A DNA stretch of 64,000 nt from Nocardioides sp. Root1257. Its GTDB lineage: Bacteria > Actinomycetota > Actinomycetes > Propionibacteriales > Nocardioidaceae. The notes beneath the pieces were generated by a model, which ran no database searches, was not told the DNA's origin, and was given only the letters and a program-made list of their open reading frames with translations. Position numbers and translations under genes: made by a program. Shown here piece after piece: positions 25,330 to 34,580 of this stretch. Positions within the stretch are counted from its first letter, which is position 1. Every line of letters begins with the position of its first letter. The DNA is taken from the NCBI RefSeq assembly GCF_001425175.1, contig NZ_LMDV01000008.1, positions 605,494-669,493 on the forward strand. Reading direction: 5' to 3'.

Positions 25330-26343
25330 GTGACGACCCTCCCCATCCAGGACGCGTCCGCCGCCGAGGTCCACCCGCGAAAGATCTCGCGGAAGGCCAC
25401 CGGCGCGGACAAGGTGTTCGTTTCCTCGATCCGCGTCGTCGGGTCGGTGGTGCTCGTCATCACCGGCGGCGTCGGCGTCTTCCTCGGCTGGCAGGCGCTG
25501 CCGACCCTGCGGCACTACGGCTTCGGCTTCTTCACCGAGGCCGCCTGGCAGCCGGAGGCCGACGTCGTCGGCATCGCCGCGGTGCTCACCGGCACGGTCC
25601 TGGTGGCGATGGTCGCGATGTCGATCGCGTTCCCGCTGGCGCTGATCACGGCGCTCTACATCAGTGAGTACGCCCCGGCCCGGATGCGTTCGGTGCTGGT
25701 CTCCCTGGTCGACCTGATGGCCGCCGTCCCCTCCATCATCTGGGGCCTCTGGGGCTCCTACCTGATCATGGAGCACGCCGCCGGCCTCGCGATGTGGCTC
25801 GACCGCAACCTCGGCTTCATCCCGTTCTTCCAGGTCAAGGACGCCGACCCGAACGCCGGGGTCCCGATGCTCTCCCGCTACAGCTTCAGCATGTTCGTCG
25901 CCGGCATCGCCGTCGCGATGATGGTGCTGCCGATGGCCTGCGCCGTGATGCGCCAGGTGTTCTCGCAGACGCCGCAGGGTGAGAAGGAGGCGGCGCTCGC
26001 GCTCGGCGCGACGCGCTGGGGGATGGTCCGCTCCGTCGTGCTGCCCTTCGGTCGCGGCGGCATCATCGGTGGCGCGATGCTCGGCCTCGGCCGCGCACTC
26101 GGCGAGACCATCGCGGTGCTGCTGATCCTCTCGCCGTCGTTCGAGGTCAAGCCGCGCATCCTCGAGATCGGCGGCAACACCGTCTCCGCGCTGATCGCGG
26201 GCCGGTTCGGTGACGCCAGCTCCAGCCAGCTGTCCGCGCTGCTGGCGGCGGGCTTCGTGCTCTTCCTCATCACCCTCGTCGTCAACACGATCGCCGCGAC
26301 GATCGTCAACAGAAGCCGCTCGGGCGCCGGGACGGACGCCTGA
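25330..26343 (+). CDS. pstC: Phosphate-type ABC transporter permease PstC, locus 2
   Basis: The 337-residue permease is homologous to the locus 1 PstC throughout (FLGWQALPTLRHYGFGFFTEAAWQP, the AVPSIIWGLWGSYL helix, and the EAA loop GEKEAALALGATRWGMVR). Six helices are visible. I prefer the GTG at 25330 because the mature-like N-terminus VTTLPIQDAS starts there. A TTG at 25288 is in frame but unlikely. It ends one base before pstA2. A PHO-like box lies about 60 nt upstream. Confidence 0.93.
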   Translation: MTTLPIQDASAAEVHPRKISRKATGADKVFVSSIRVVGSVVLVITGGVGVFLGWQALPTLRHYGFGFFTEAAWQPEADVVGIAAVLTGTVLVAMVAMSIAFPLALITALYISEYAPARMRSVLVSLVDLMAAVPSIIWGLWGSYLIMEHAAGLAMWLDRNLGFIPFFQVKDADPNAGVPMLSRYSFSMFVAGIAVAMMVLPMACAVMRQVFSQTPQGEKEAALALGATRWGMVRSVVLPFGRGGIIGGAMLGLGRALGETIAVLLILSPSFEVKPRILEIGGNTVSALIAGRFGDASSSQLSALLAAGFVLFLITLVVNTIAATIVNRSRSGAGTDA

Positions 26344-26344
26344 G

Positions 26345-27571
26345 ATGACACTGGCACCCGAGACCGACGCGACCACCGTCGGTCAGACCTTCCTGCCCCG
26401 GTACGACGAGGACGCAGCGCCCGCCGTACCCCGGGCCTCGCTGGGTCGACTGACGGCCGACGAGAAGTTCGTCCGGGTCGGCAGCGTCGTCTCCGGCGTC
26501 GCGCTGGCCTGGCTGATCACCCAGCGGCTGCTCCCGCTCGACGGCGTGCCGTGGTTCCTGGTGATGGCGTTCGTCTGCACGATGGTCGTCACGGCGGTGA
26601 CCGGCGCCATGACCGGCGGCGCCGTCGAGGCGCGTGACCGGCTGGCCGCGACGGTGATGAACGTCGGCGCCGCCATCGTCCTCGTCGTGCTCGTCAGCGC
26701 GGTCGTCTTCGTCGCCTACAAGGGCTGGCACGCCCTCACCCACGTCAACTTCTTCACCCAGGACATGTCCGGCGTGGGCCCGAAGGACGAGTTCGACAAG
26801 GGCGGCGTGCTGCACGCGATCGTCGGCTCGCTGATCCAGGTCGGCATCGCGGTCGCGATCACGCTGCCGCTCGGCATCGGGACCGCGATCTTCATGACCG
26901 AGGTCGGTGGCCGCTTCGCCCGGCTCGTGCGCACGGTCGTCGAGGCGATGACGGCACTGCCCTCGATCGTCGCCGGCCTCTTCATCTACACCGTCTTCAT
27001 CGTCGCGCTCGGCTACCCCCGCTCGGGCCTGGCGGCCGGCCTGGCGATCTCGGTGATGATGCTGCCGATCATCGCCCGTGCCTCCGACGTCGTGCTCCGG
27101 GTCGTCCCGGGCGGCCTCCGCGAGGCGAGCCTCGCTCTCGGTGCCAGCCGGTGGCGCACGGTGTGGCACGTCGTGCTGCCCACGGCGCGGCCCGGCCTCG
27201 CGACCGCCTGCATCCTCGGCATCGCGCGCGGCATCGGCGAGACCAGCCCGGTCCTGCTCACCTCCGGCAACGCGCAGTTCATGGTGGTCAACCCGACCGA
27301 CGGCGTCATGAACTCGCTGCCGCTCTTCGTCTACTCGCTGGTCCGCACCGGCGAGCCGAACGCGGTGGCCCGCGCCTTCGCCGGCGCCACCGTGCTGCTG
27401 GCCGTCGTGATGATCCTCTTCGTCACCGCCCGGCTGATCGCACGCCCGAAGCGCACCAAGACCACCCGCCGACGTCCCGCCGTGGACCTCGTCATGGCCG
27501 ACCCGCTCGTCGAGATGGGCCCCGTCTCGTCGGCCAGCAACCCGCCTGCACGCACCGAGGAGAACCCGTGA
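26345..27571 (+). CDS. pstA: Phosphate-type ABC transporter permease PstA, locus 2
   Basis: The 408-residue permease is paralogous to the locus 1 PstA and also has a long N-terminal cytoplasmic stretch plus two extra helices. The core has LTHVNFFTQDMSGVGPKDEF, the helix AIVGSLIQVGIAVAITLPLG and the EAA loop REASLALGASRWRTVWH. A Pro/Arg-rich tail of about 45 residues (RPKRTKTTRRRPA...) follows the last helix, absent from locus 1. Its end overlaps the binding protein gene. Confidence 0.93.
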   Translation: MTLAPETDATTVGQTFLPRYDEDAAPAVPRASLGRLTADEKFVRVGSVVSGVALAWLITQRLLPLDGVPWFLVMAFVCTMVVTAVTGAMTGGAVEARDRLAATVMNVGAAIVLVVLVSAVVFVAYKGWHALTHVNFFTQDMSGVGPKDEFDKGGVLHAIVGSLIQVGIAVAITLPLGIGTAIFMTEVGGRFARLVRTVVEAMTALPSIVAGLFIYTVFIVALGYPRSGLAAGLAISVMMLPIIARASDVVLRVVPGGLREASLALGASRWRTVWHVVLPTARPGLATACILGIARGIGETSPVLLTSGNAQFMVVNPTDGVMNSLPLFVYSLVRTGEPNAVARAFAGATVLLAVVMILFVTARLIARPKRTKTTRRRPAVDLVMADPLVEMGPVSSASNPPARTEENP

Positions 27572-29205
27572 TCCGCCCCGTCCGAGTCGCCACCCGCGCC
27601 CTGGTGGCCATCGCCCTCGCGATGACCTTCCTGGTCGGCGCGTCGACCTCGGCCCACGCCACTGTCTACGCCCAGATCGAGGGCACCGGCTCCACCTGGT
27701 CCGAGCTGATCGTCCAGCAGTGGATCGCCGACGTCGACGCCAACGGCATGAAGGTCGTCTACACCGGTGGCGGCTCGACCAAGGGTCGCAAGGACTTCTC
27801 CCAGGACAGCACCGACTTCGCGATCTCGGAGATCCCCTACCAGGGCACCGACGAGCGCGGCCAGGCCGACACCAGCAACGGGCGCGAGTTCGCCTACCTG
27901 CCGATCGTGGCGGGTGGCACGGCGTTCACCTACCAGCTCAAGATCGGCAACGACCTGGTCCGCAACCTGCGGCTCTCGGGCGAGACGCTGGCGAAGATCT
28001 TCACCAACCAGATCACGAACTGGAACGACCCGGCGATCGCCAAGGACAACAACGGGCGCAAGTTCCCCTCGCTGCCGGTCATCCCGGTCGTCCGCTCCGA
28101 CGGCTCCGGCACGACGGCGCAGTTCACGACCTGGATGGACAAGCAGTACCCGAACATCTGGCGGCCGTACTTCGGCCAGGCCGGGCTCACGTCGTACTAC
28201 CCCAAGAAGGGTGACCGGATGGTCAGCCAGGCGGGGTCGGACCAGGTCATGAACACCATCAAGGGCTTCGCCGGCAACGGGATGATCGGGTACGTCGAGT
28301 ACTCGTACCCGATCAACGCGAACTACCCGGTCGTGAAGGTCGAGAACAAGGCGGGCTACTTCGTCGAGCCGACGCAGTACAACACCGCGGTCGCGCTGAC
28401 CAAGGCGAAGATCAACCAGGACAAGAGCAGTCAGCTCTACCTGACCCAGATCCTCGACGGCGTCTACAGCAACCCGGATCCGCGGGCGTACCCGATCTCG
28501 TCGTACTCCTACATGATCATCCCGACCGGGGCCCAGGACCCGCGGATGAGCACGGCGAAGCGGCAGACACTCGCGGACTTCATGTACTACTCGCTGTGCG
28601 CCGGGCAGACCAAGGCCGGCGCCTACGGCTACTCCTCGCTGCCGCTCAACCTGGTGCAGGCCGGCTTCCAGCAGCTCGCCAAGCTCAAGACGGCCGACCC
28701 GAAGGTCGACCTCACCGACCGCGACGTGCGTTCGTGCAACAACCCGACGTTCGACGGCAAGAACCTCAACAAGAACGTGCTCGCGGAGACCGCGCCGCAG
28801 CCCGCCGCGTGCGACAAGGTGGGCGCGGGCCCGTGCGGCACCGACACCGGCACCGGCAAGCCCAGCACCGACGACAACACCGCCGGCAACGGCGGCGCGA
28901 CGGGAGGCACCGGCGGCGGCCAGGGCGGTGGGGTCGACACCGGCGGCACCGGCCAGGCGCCCGGGAGTGACACCCCACCCTCCGTCGACCCGGAGACGGG
29001 GGCGGTCACCGGCGGCGACACCACCACGACGACGACCGGCGACGCGATCTACGCCAACCCGACCGAGCTGGTCGCCGGCCGCACCTCGGACCAGCGGACC
29101 TTCGGCTGGCTGGCCGTCCTCGAGCTGCTCGCGCTCGTCCTGCTGCCCGGGCTGTACGTCGCGACGCTGCGGCGCCGCCGTGGCCAGACGGGAGCCCGGT
29201 CGTGA
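27568..29205 (+). CDS. Membrane-anchored PstS-like phosphate-binding protein, locus 2
   Basis: The 545-residue protein has a signal (about 1-31, no lipobox). Its phosphate loop, RSDGSGTT (176-183), is intact. GTGSTW and IFTNQITNWNDPAI are also normal, while the Asp of the SDxP loop is Glu (ISEIP, 88). A Gly/Thr-rich linker (about 425-500) and a C-terminal helix (WLAVLELLALVLLPGLYV) with basic tail anchor it. Most PstS proteins are lipoproteins of about 370 residues, so this one is longer and differently held. The GTG overlaps the pstA2 stop and the end overlaps the large exported gene. Confidence 0.9.
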   Translation: MIRPVRVATRALVAIALAMTFLVGASTSAHATVYAQIEGTGSTWSELIVQQWIADVDANGMKVVYTGGGSTKGRKDFSQDSTDFAISEIPYQGTDERGQADTSNGREFAYLPIVAGGTAFTYQLKIGNDLVRNLRLSGETLAKIFTNQITNWNDPAIAKDNNGRKFPSLPVIPVVRSDGSGTTAQFTTWMDKQYPNIWRPYFGQAGLTSYYPKKGDRMVSQAGSDQVMNTIKGFAGNGMIGYVEYSYPINANYPVVKVENKAGYFVEPTQYNTAVALTKAKINQDKSSQLYLTQILDGVYSNPDPRAYPISSYSYMIIPTGAQDPRMSTAKRQTLADFMYYSLCAGQTKAGAYGYSSLPLNLVQAGFQQLAKLKTADPKVDLTDRDVRSCNNPTFDGKNLNKNVLAETAPQPAACDKVGAGPCGTDTGTGKPSTDDNTAGNGGATGGTGGGQGGGVDTGGTGQAPGSDTPPSVDPETGAVTGGDTTTTTTGDAIYANPTELVAGRTSDQRTFGWLAVLELLALVLLPGLYVATLRRRRGQTGARS

Positions 29206-31823
29206 GCCGCCCCCGTCGGTGGACGCTGCGTCGGACCGCGCTGGCCGCGCTGGCCCTGGTCACCGTGGCGCTGACCGCCTCCGCCGCGCCCGGCTCGGCC
29301 ATGACGACCCCGGCCGCGGACCCGGTCGGCCGGGCCGCGGGCGCCGACAAGGGCTGGACCGGCACCCAGACCTTCGCGCGCGAGTTCGTGAACTTCGACG
29401 GCTCCGACACGACCTTCAACAACCCGCTGACGGCGGCGCCGTACAAGATGACCGTCCACGTCGACCACACCCAGAACCTCCGTGGCCGCGAGCGGGTCGC
29501 CGTCTCCTGGACGGGCGCCCAGCAGAGCGCTGGTCGCGCCTCCGACCCGTACGGCGCCAACGGCATGAACCAGGAGTACCCGGTCGTCGTCCTCCAGTGC
29601 CGGGGACAGGGCGAGGAGGTGACGCCGGAGACCTGCTGGACCTCGAGCGTCGGCCAGCGGTCCCAGGTCAGCGTCTCCCAGTCAGCCGCCGTCTGGCGCG
29701 AGGACGAGTACGGCACCGACGCGGACAAGGCGCTCGTCGGCGGGATGTCGACGATGCCGTCCGCGGAGGACTGCCCGAGCGTCGACACCTCCGGCCTGCT
29801 GGCCACCCACCTGACGCCGTTCATCGACGCCAAGGGCAAGGTCTACTCGGCGTGCGACGCCGCCCACATGCCGCCCGAGGCAGCGGTCGACTCCGCGTTC
29901 CCACCGGCAGAGATCGCCGCCTTCTCGGACGCCGACGGCAGCGGGTCCCTCCAGTTCGAGCTGCGCACGGACATCGAGAACGAGTCGCTCGGCTGCAACC
30001 AGAAGACGCCCTGCTCGATCGTGGTGGTGCCGATCGCCGGCATCAGCTGCGACCAGGCGTCGACGGCGAGCACGTTCGACATGACGCCCGTCGAGAAGGC
30101 CTGCCGCAAGACCGGTCAGTTCCTGCCGGGGTCCTCCAACCTCCTGGGCGCGCCCGACGCGGCGGTCGCACCGGTCTACTGGTGGTCCGCCTCCAACTGG
30201 CGCAACCGGTTCGAGGTCCCGGTCACCTTCGGTCCGCCGCCGGACGTCTGCGACGTCCTCGACTCGCGCGCCCCGACCGGCTTCTACGGCTCCGAGCTGC
30301 TCTCGCAGGCCGCCCTGCAGTGGTCGCCGGCGTACTGCCTGAACAAGAAGCGCTTCAAGTTCCAGCTCAACCAGATGTCCGACGAGGCCGGCTGGGAGCT
30401 GATGGCCAGCGGCGGTGGCGCTGCGGCGCTGGTGTCCTCGCAGCACCCGGTCAACCCGGGGGCCGACCCGGTCGGCTACGCCCCGGTGGCCGCGACCGGC
30501 TTCGCCGTGGGCTACACGATAGACAAGCCGGGCAACACCGGTGAGTACGGCAAGCTGCGGCTCAACGCGCGCCTGCTGGCCAAGCTGATGACGCTCTCCT
30601 ACACCGGGTCGACGTTCGGCGCCCAGCACCCGGGGATGGCCGACAACCCGGCAGGCATCCAGGCCGACCCGGAGTTCCAGAAGCTCAATCCCCACCTGTC
30701 GACCGAGGGGTCCGAGGCCGGAGCGGCACTGCTGTCGCTGTCGAACTCGTCCGACATCATCGCGCAGCTGACGTCGTACATCGCGACCGACAAGGACGCG
30801 ATGGCGTTCATCAACGGCAAGGCCGACCCGTGGGGCATGAAGGTCAACCCGTCGTACAAGAAGCTCAGCCTGCCGCGCGCCGAGTGGCCGCTGCTCGACG
30901 ACTTCGTCCCCGCCGCCAGCACGCAGTGCCAGCAGGCGAACCCGCAGGTCTACTTCAACAACGTCGCCGCGCCGGTCTCCACGCTGCGCAAGGTCTCGGA
31001 CGCCCTGCTGGACGGCTGGCCGAACACGCAGACGCGGTGCGACTCGGACAACAGCACCGACCCGCCGACCTTCAAGCTCGGCCGCGTCGACCGGCAGCCC
31101 TACGGCAAGCGGTTCCTGCTCGGTGTGGTGAGCCTCGGCGACGCCGCGCGCTACGGGCTCCGCGCGGCAGCGCTCGAGACGAAGAAGGGCTCGTACGTCG
31201 GGCCGACCGACTCGTCCCTCGCCGCAGCCCTCAAGCTCAGCACCCAGAAGAAGAAGTACGGCCCCTTCGTCCTGGACCAGGCCGACGTGCGCAAGTCGCG
31301 CTCCGCCTACCCCGGCACGATGGTCGTCTACACCGCGGCACGGCTCCAGAACCTCGACAAGGCGGATGCGACGAAGGTCGCCCAGTTCATCGAGGTCTCG
31401 ACCACCGAGGGGCAGCAGCAGGGCTCGGGCAACGGTGAGCTGCCCGGCGGCTTCCTGCCGATCCGCAAGACCGGCGTCACCGCGCCGTACTACGCCTCGG
31501 CCCAGGAGGTCGCGGCCGCGGTGGCGGCCCAGAAGGCGCCGTCGGCCGAGCCGACCGGCAACCCGACCTCGGGCGCCGGCACGGGTGGGGGATCGGTGGC
31601 TCCGCCGCCGGCGGTGCCGACCGCCCCGGCGCCCTCCGCCTCCGCCAGCCCGTCAGCCGTGCCGTCGGCACCGCCCGCGGCGACCCCGATGCCGGCCACC
31701 CAGCCGGTCGGCTCCGACCTCGCCGGCGGCCTGCTGCCGGCGCTGATCCTGATCGGCGCCGTCGGCTGCGCGGCCACCGCCCTGATCCGGGTCGGCGCAC
31801 CCTTCCTCCGGGGACGTCGATGA
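29202..31823 (+). CDS. Large exported single-span protein of the Pst-like locus 2
   Basis: The 873-residue protein is a paralogue of the 915-residue protein in locus 1. It shows a signal helix (TALAALALVTVALTASAAPG), many Cys, the shared blocks NLRGRERVAVSWTGA, VVVLQCRG, WWSASNWRNRFEVPVTF, NARLLAKLMTLSY and DPWGMKVNPSYKK, a Pro/Ala/Ser linker (about 780-840) and one C-terminal helix with basic tail. No named family was recognised. Its fixed place between the anchored binding protein and the sortase-like protein in both loci suggests a structural partner. Confidence 0.8.
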   Translation: MSRPRRWTLRRTALAALALVTVALTASAAPGSAMTTPAADPVGRAAGADKGWTGTQTFAREFVNFDGSDTTFNNPLTAAPYKMTVHVDHTQNLRGRERVAVSWTGAQQSAGRASDPYGANGMNQEYPVVVLQCRGQGEEVTPETCWTSSVGQRSQVSVSQSAAVWREDEYGTDADKALVGGMSTMPSAEDCPSVDTSGLLATHLTPFIDAKGKVYSACDAAHMPPEAAVDSAFPPAEIAAFSDADGSGSLQFELRTDIENESLGCNQKTPCSIVVVPIAGISCDQASTASTFDMTPVEKACRKTGQFLPGSSNLLGAPDAAVAPVYWWSASNWRNRFEVPVTFGPPPDVCDVLDSRAPTGFYGSELLSQAALQWSPAYCLNKKRFKFQLNQMSDEAGWELMASGGGAAALVSSQHPVNPGADPVGYAPVAATGFAVGYTIDKPGNTGEYGKLRLNARLLAKLMTLSYTGSTFGAQHPGMADNPAGIQADPEFQKLNPHLSTEGSEAGAALLSLSNSSDIIAQLTSYIATDKDAMAFINGKADPWGMKVNPSYKKLSLPRAEWPLLDDFVPAASTQCQQANPQVYFNNVAAPVSTLRKVSDALLDGWPNTQTRCDSDNSTDPPTFKLGRVDRQPYGKRFLLGVVSLGDAARYGLRAAALETKKGSYVGPTDSSLAAALKLSTQKKKYGPFVLDQADVRKSRSAYPGTMVVYTAARLQNLDKADATKVAQFIEVSTTEGQQQGSGNGELPGGFLPIRKTGVTAPYYASAQEVAAAVAAQKAPSAEPTGNPTSGAGTGGGSVAPPPAVPTAPAPSASASPSAVPSAPPAATPMPATQPVGSDLAGGLLPALILIGAVGCAATALIRVGAPFLRGRR

Positions 31824-32800
31824 CGACGACCATGGACCCGACCACGAGCGAGACCGTCGAGCCGGGGCAGCGTTCGCGCCGACCGGGTCGGCCGAAGCGA
31901 CCGGCGCAGCCGCGCCGGAAGCCGAGACGCGTCCGACCGCCGGCGCCGACCACACCTCCCGGGACGGCCGAGAACACCGCGGCGGTCCTGTCGTCGACGT
32001 TCACGATGATCGCGATCGTCTGCCTCTGGGCCGCGGTGCAGATGCTGTTCCTGTCCTCGGTGTCCCAGAACCGCGCCCAGGACCTCCTCTACGACCAGCT
32101 CCGTCACGAGATGGCGGGCGCGACCGCCCCCCTGGGACCGGTCGTCCCGGTCGGCGATCCCGTCGCCCTGATCACCATCCCGAGCATCGGGCTCGAGCAG
32201 GTGGTCGTCGAGGGAACGGCCTCCGGTGACCTGCTGGTCGGCCCCGGACACCGACGCGACACGGCCCTGCCGGGCCAGGTCGGCAGCTCGGTCGTCTACG
32301 GCCGCGCCGCGACGTACGGCGGCCCGTTCGCCGACCTGACGAAGCTGGCGCCCGGCGACAAGATCGAGGTCGCCATGGGCCAGGGCCGGAAGGTGTTCCG
32401 GGTCAAGGACGTCCGGCGCGCGGGCGATCCCCTGCCGCAGCCGGTCGCCGAGGGCGGGGCGCGCCTCACCCTCGTCACCGCGGAGGGCAGCGGCCGCCTC
32501 GGCGCCCTCGCCCCGCAGTCGGTCGTCTACGTCGACGCCGACGCCAAGAAGGGCTTCCCCGCACCGTCCGGCCGGGCGCCGGCAGTGCCCCAGTCCGAGC
32601 AGTCCATGGAGGGCGACACCAGCGCACTGCCGCTGCTGGCGCTCTGCCTCGCGCTGCTCCTGGCGGTGACCCTCGGGGTCATCGCCGCCCGTCAGAGATG
32701 GTCGACCGCGCTCGTGTGGGTGGTGGCGACGCCGCTCGTGATCGCGCTGTCCTGGGCGACCACCGATGTGGTGATGCGGCTGTTGCCGAACCTGATCTGA
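31820..32800 (+). CDS. Catalytically dead sortase-like membrane protein, locus 2
   Basis: The 326-residue protein has a basic, Pro-rich cytoplasmic start, a helix near 58-80, a sortase-type beta-barrel and two terminal helices ending in RLLPNLI. Motifs VVVEGTASGDLLVGPGHRRD, LPGQ, YGGPF and LTLVTA match the locus 1 paralogue. The catalytic His is Arg162, and the Cys of TLVTC is Ala221. The Arg position near 233 is Gln or shifted. None of the catalytic triad can be relied on. It overlaps the large exported gene by 4 nt. Confidence 0.8.
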   Translation: MTTTMDPTTSETVEPGQRSRRPGRPKRPAQPRRKPRRVRPPAPTTPPGTAENTAAVLSSTFTMIAIVCLWAAVQMLFLSSVSQNRAQDLLYDQLRHEMAGATAPLGPVVPVGDPVALITIPSIGLEQVVVEGTASGDLLVGPGHRRDTALPGQVGSSVVYGRAATYGGPFADLTKLAPGDKIEVAMGQGRKVFRVKDVRRAGDPLPQPVAEGGARLTLVTAEGSGRLGALAPQSVVYVDADAKKGFPAPSGRAPAVPQSEQSMEGDTSALPLLALCLALLLAVTLGVIAARQRWSTALVWVVATPLVIALSWATTDVVMRLLPNLI

Positions 32801-32811
32801 CGCTTCGACAT

Positions 32812-32829
32812 CGCCGCCTCGGGGCGGCG
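32812..32829 (+). terminator. Short hairpin after the sortase-like gene, locus 2
   Basis: CGCCGCC-TCGG-GGCGGCG is a perfect 7-bp stem with a tetraloop, 12 nt after the stop. It has the same place and size as the hairpin at 20191-20208 in locus 1, which suggests a shared role, such as partial termination or mRNA processing. Confidence 0.55.
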
Positions 32830-32888
32830 AGCAGTACGACCCAACTGCAGGATCCACAGCTCAACATCACAGGAAGTGAACCCTTCAG

Positions 32889-34490
32889 ATGTCAGTACGC
32901 AAGCCTTTCGCGGTCGCTCTCGCGTCCGTGGTCGCCGGCTCCGCGCTCGTCATGACGGCTGCTCCGGCCATGGCGGTCTACGCGCCGGACGCCGACGACA
33001 GCAAGACCACCACGATCACGGCGACCGACCTCGTCGGCGTCGGCTCCGACACCTCGCAGCACGCCCTCAAGCTGCTGGCTGACGCGTGGAACGGCGGCGC
33101 TCGCACCAGCTACGGACAGTCCTTCGACGTCGCGACCTTCTCGGCGCTGGGCGGCGGCACCCTGCCGGCCCCGCTGGTGGCCGACACCGGCGGTGCGGAC
33201 GTGGTCCGGCCGACCGGCTCCGGTGCGGGGCGCAACACCCTGTACGGCTCGGGCCGCGTCTCGAACGTCGACTTCGCCCGCTCGTCGGGTGCACCGTCGC
33301 CGGCCGAGTTCACCTCCGGCATGCGGGTGATCCCGTTCGCCCTCGACACCGTGGTGCCGGCGATCAGCGGGTCCAACCCGGTGGCCGCCTCCAACCCGGT
33401 GCTGACGCTCGACCAGCTGAAGGGCATCTACAAGACCTGCACGATCACGATGTGGAACCAGGTCAACAGCGCCTACCCGGCCCAGCCGATCGAGCCGTAC
33501 GTGCCCAAGTCGGGCTCCGGCACCGAGGCGTTCTTCCACGGCATCATCACGGGCTCGACCAGCACGCCGTACGGCGACTGCGTCAAGGACAACGTCGGCG
33601 GCACCGTGATCCAGGAGCACGACCCCGCCCTGTTCACCGCCAAGCCCAACGCCATCGTCCCGTTCTCGAAGGGCCGCGCCGGCCTCGCCGGCTCGTCCGT
33701 CAAGGTCGTCGGCGGCGACGAGGTCGCCCTCAAGCGCAACCTCTACAACGTGGTCCGCACCGAGGAGTCCAACCGCACCGACATCCAGTCGTTCTTCGGT
33801 GAGAGCGGCTTCGTCTGCTCCGCGGCCGCGCACGACCTGATCAAGGCGGCCGGCTTCGACCAGCTCGCCGGCGCCGCGCTCGGTGGCGACTGCGGCAAGG
33901 TGCTCAACGCGGGCAGCAGCAACTTCACGATCAACACGATCACCACGCCGACCGTCGGCGTCAGCGGCACCGGCGGCCCGGGTGCGTACAACCTCAAGGC
34001 GACGGTCACCTCGAACCCGACCGCCGTCGGTACCGTCACCTTCTCCGAGGGTGGCAAGGACCTCGCCACGGGCGTCCCGATCGTCTCGGGCCAGGCCGTG
34101 ACCGCGCCGCTCAAGCTGGCGGCGGGCTCGCACAGCATCACGGCCACCTTCACCCCGGGCCAGTCGAACTTCGCGACCGCGACGTCGACCGGCACCGTGA
34201 AGGTCGCCAAGACCAAGGCCGTGCTGAGCGAGACCTTCCCCGCGAAGGTCAAGCTGAAGAAGGCGAAGGCCGTGGCCGTCAAGGGCACCGTCACCGTCAA
34301 GGGCGCCACCGGCAAGGTGGCGATCAAGCTCGGCAAGAAGACGCTGAAGTCGGTCTCCCTCAAGGGTGGCAAGGCCAAGGTCGTCCTGCCCAAGCTGAAG
34401 AAGGGCGCCTACAAGCTGACCATCGCCTACGCCGGCGACGCGACGCACCTGGCGGTTACGAAGACCTTCACGGTCAAGGTCGTCAAGTGA
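32889..34490 (+). CDS. Secreted PstS-like binding protein fused to Ig-like domains, locus 2
   Basis: The 533-residue protein has a signal (MSVRKPFAVALASVV..., cleaved near AMAVYAP). Its PstS-like domain includes VGVGSDTSQHALKLL and the loop KSGSGTE (207-213). From about 353 two Ig-like domains follow, the last Lys-rich and ending VTVKVVK. In locus 1 the same two parts are separate genes (20316 and 22283). There is no lipobox or membrane helix at the end. It probably captures phosphate outside the membrane. The ribosome site AGGAAG lies before the ATG at 32889. Confidence 0.87.
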   Translation: MSVRKPFAVALASVVAGSALVMTAAPAMAVYAPDADDSKTTTITATDLVGVGSDTSQHALKLLADAWNGGARTSYGQSFDVATFSALGGGTLPAPLVADTGGADVVRPTGSGAGRNTLYGSGRVSNVDFARSSGAPSPAEFTSGMRVIPFALDTVVPAISGSNPVAASNPVLTLDQLKGIYKTCTITMWNQVNSAYPAQPIEPYVPKSGSGTEAFFHGIITGSTSTPYGDCVKDNVGGTVIQEHDPALFTAKPNAIVPFSKGRAGLAGSSVKVVGGDEVALKRNLYNVVRTEESNRTDIQSFFGESGFVCSAAAHDLIKAAGFDQLAGAALGGDCGKVLNAGSSNFTINTITTPTVGVSGTGGPGAYNLKATVTSNPTAVGTVTFSEGGKDLATGVPIVSGQAVTAPLKLAAGSHSITATFTPGQSNFATATSTGTVKVAKTKAVLSETFPAKVKLKKAKAVAVKGTVTVKGATGKVAIKLGKKTLKSVSLKGGKAKVVLPKLKKGAYKLTIAYAGDATHLAVTKTFTVKVVK

Positions 34491-34519
34491 CCTCCTGAGC
34501 ACCCGCTCACGCACTACCC

Positions 34520-34553
34520 GGTGCCGGCCCACCCCTCCCGGTGGGCCGGCACC
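34520..34553 (+). terminator. Strong hairpin between the binding protein and pstB2
   Basis: GGTGCCGGCCCACC (34520-34533) and GGTGGGCCGGCACC (34540-34553) pair perfectly across a 6-nt loop. It lies 29 nt after the stop and 27 nt before the ATPase start, so it can lower ATPase expression relative to binding protein. Confidence 0.75.
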
Positions 34554-34580
34554 GGCACCCACCCCGACGTACAGGAACGA

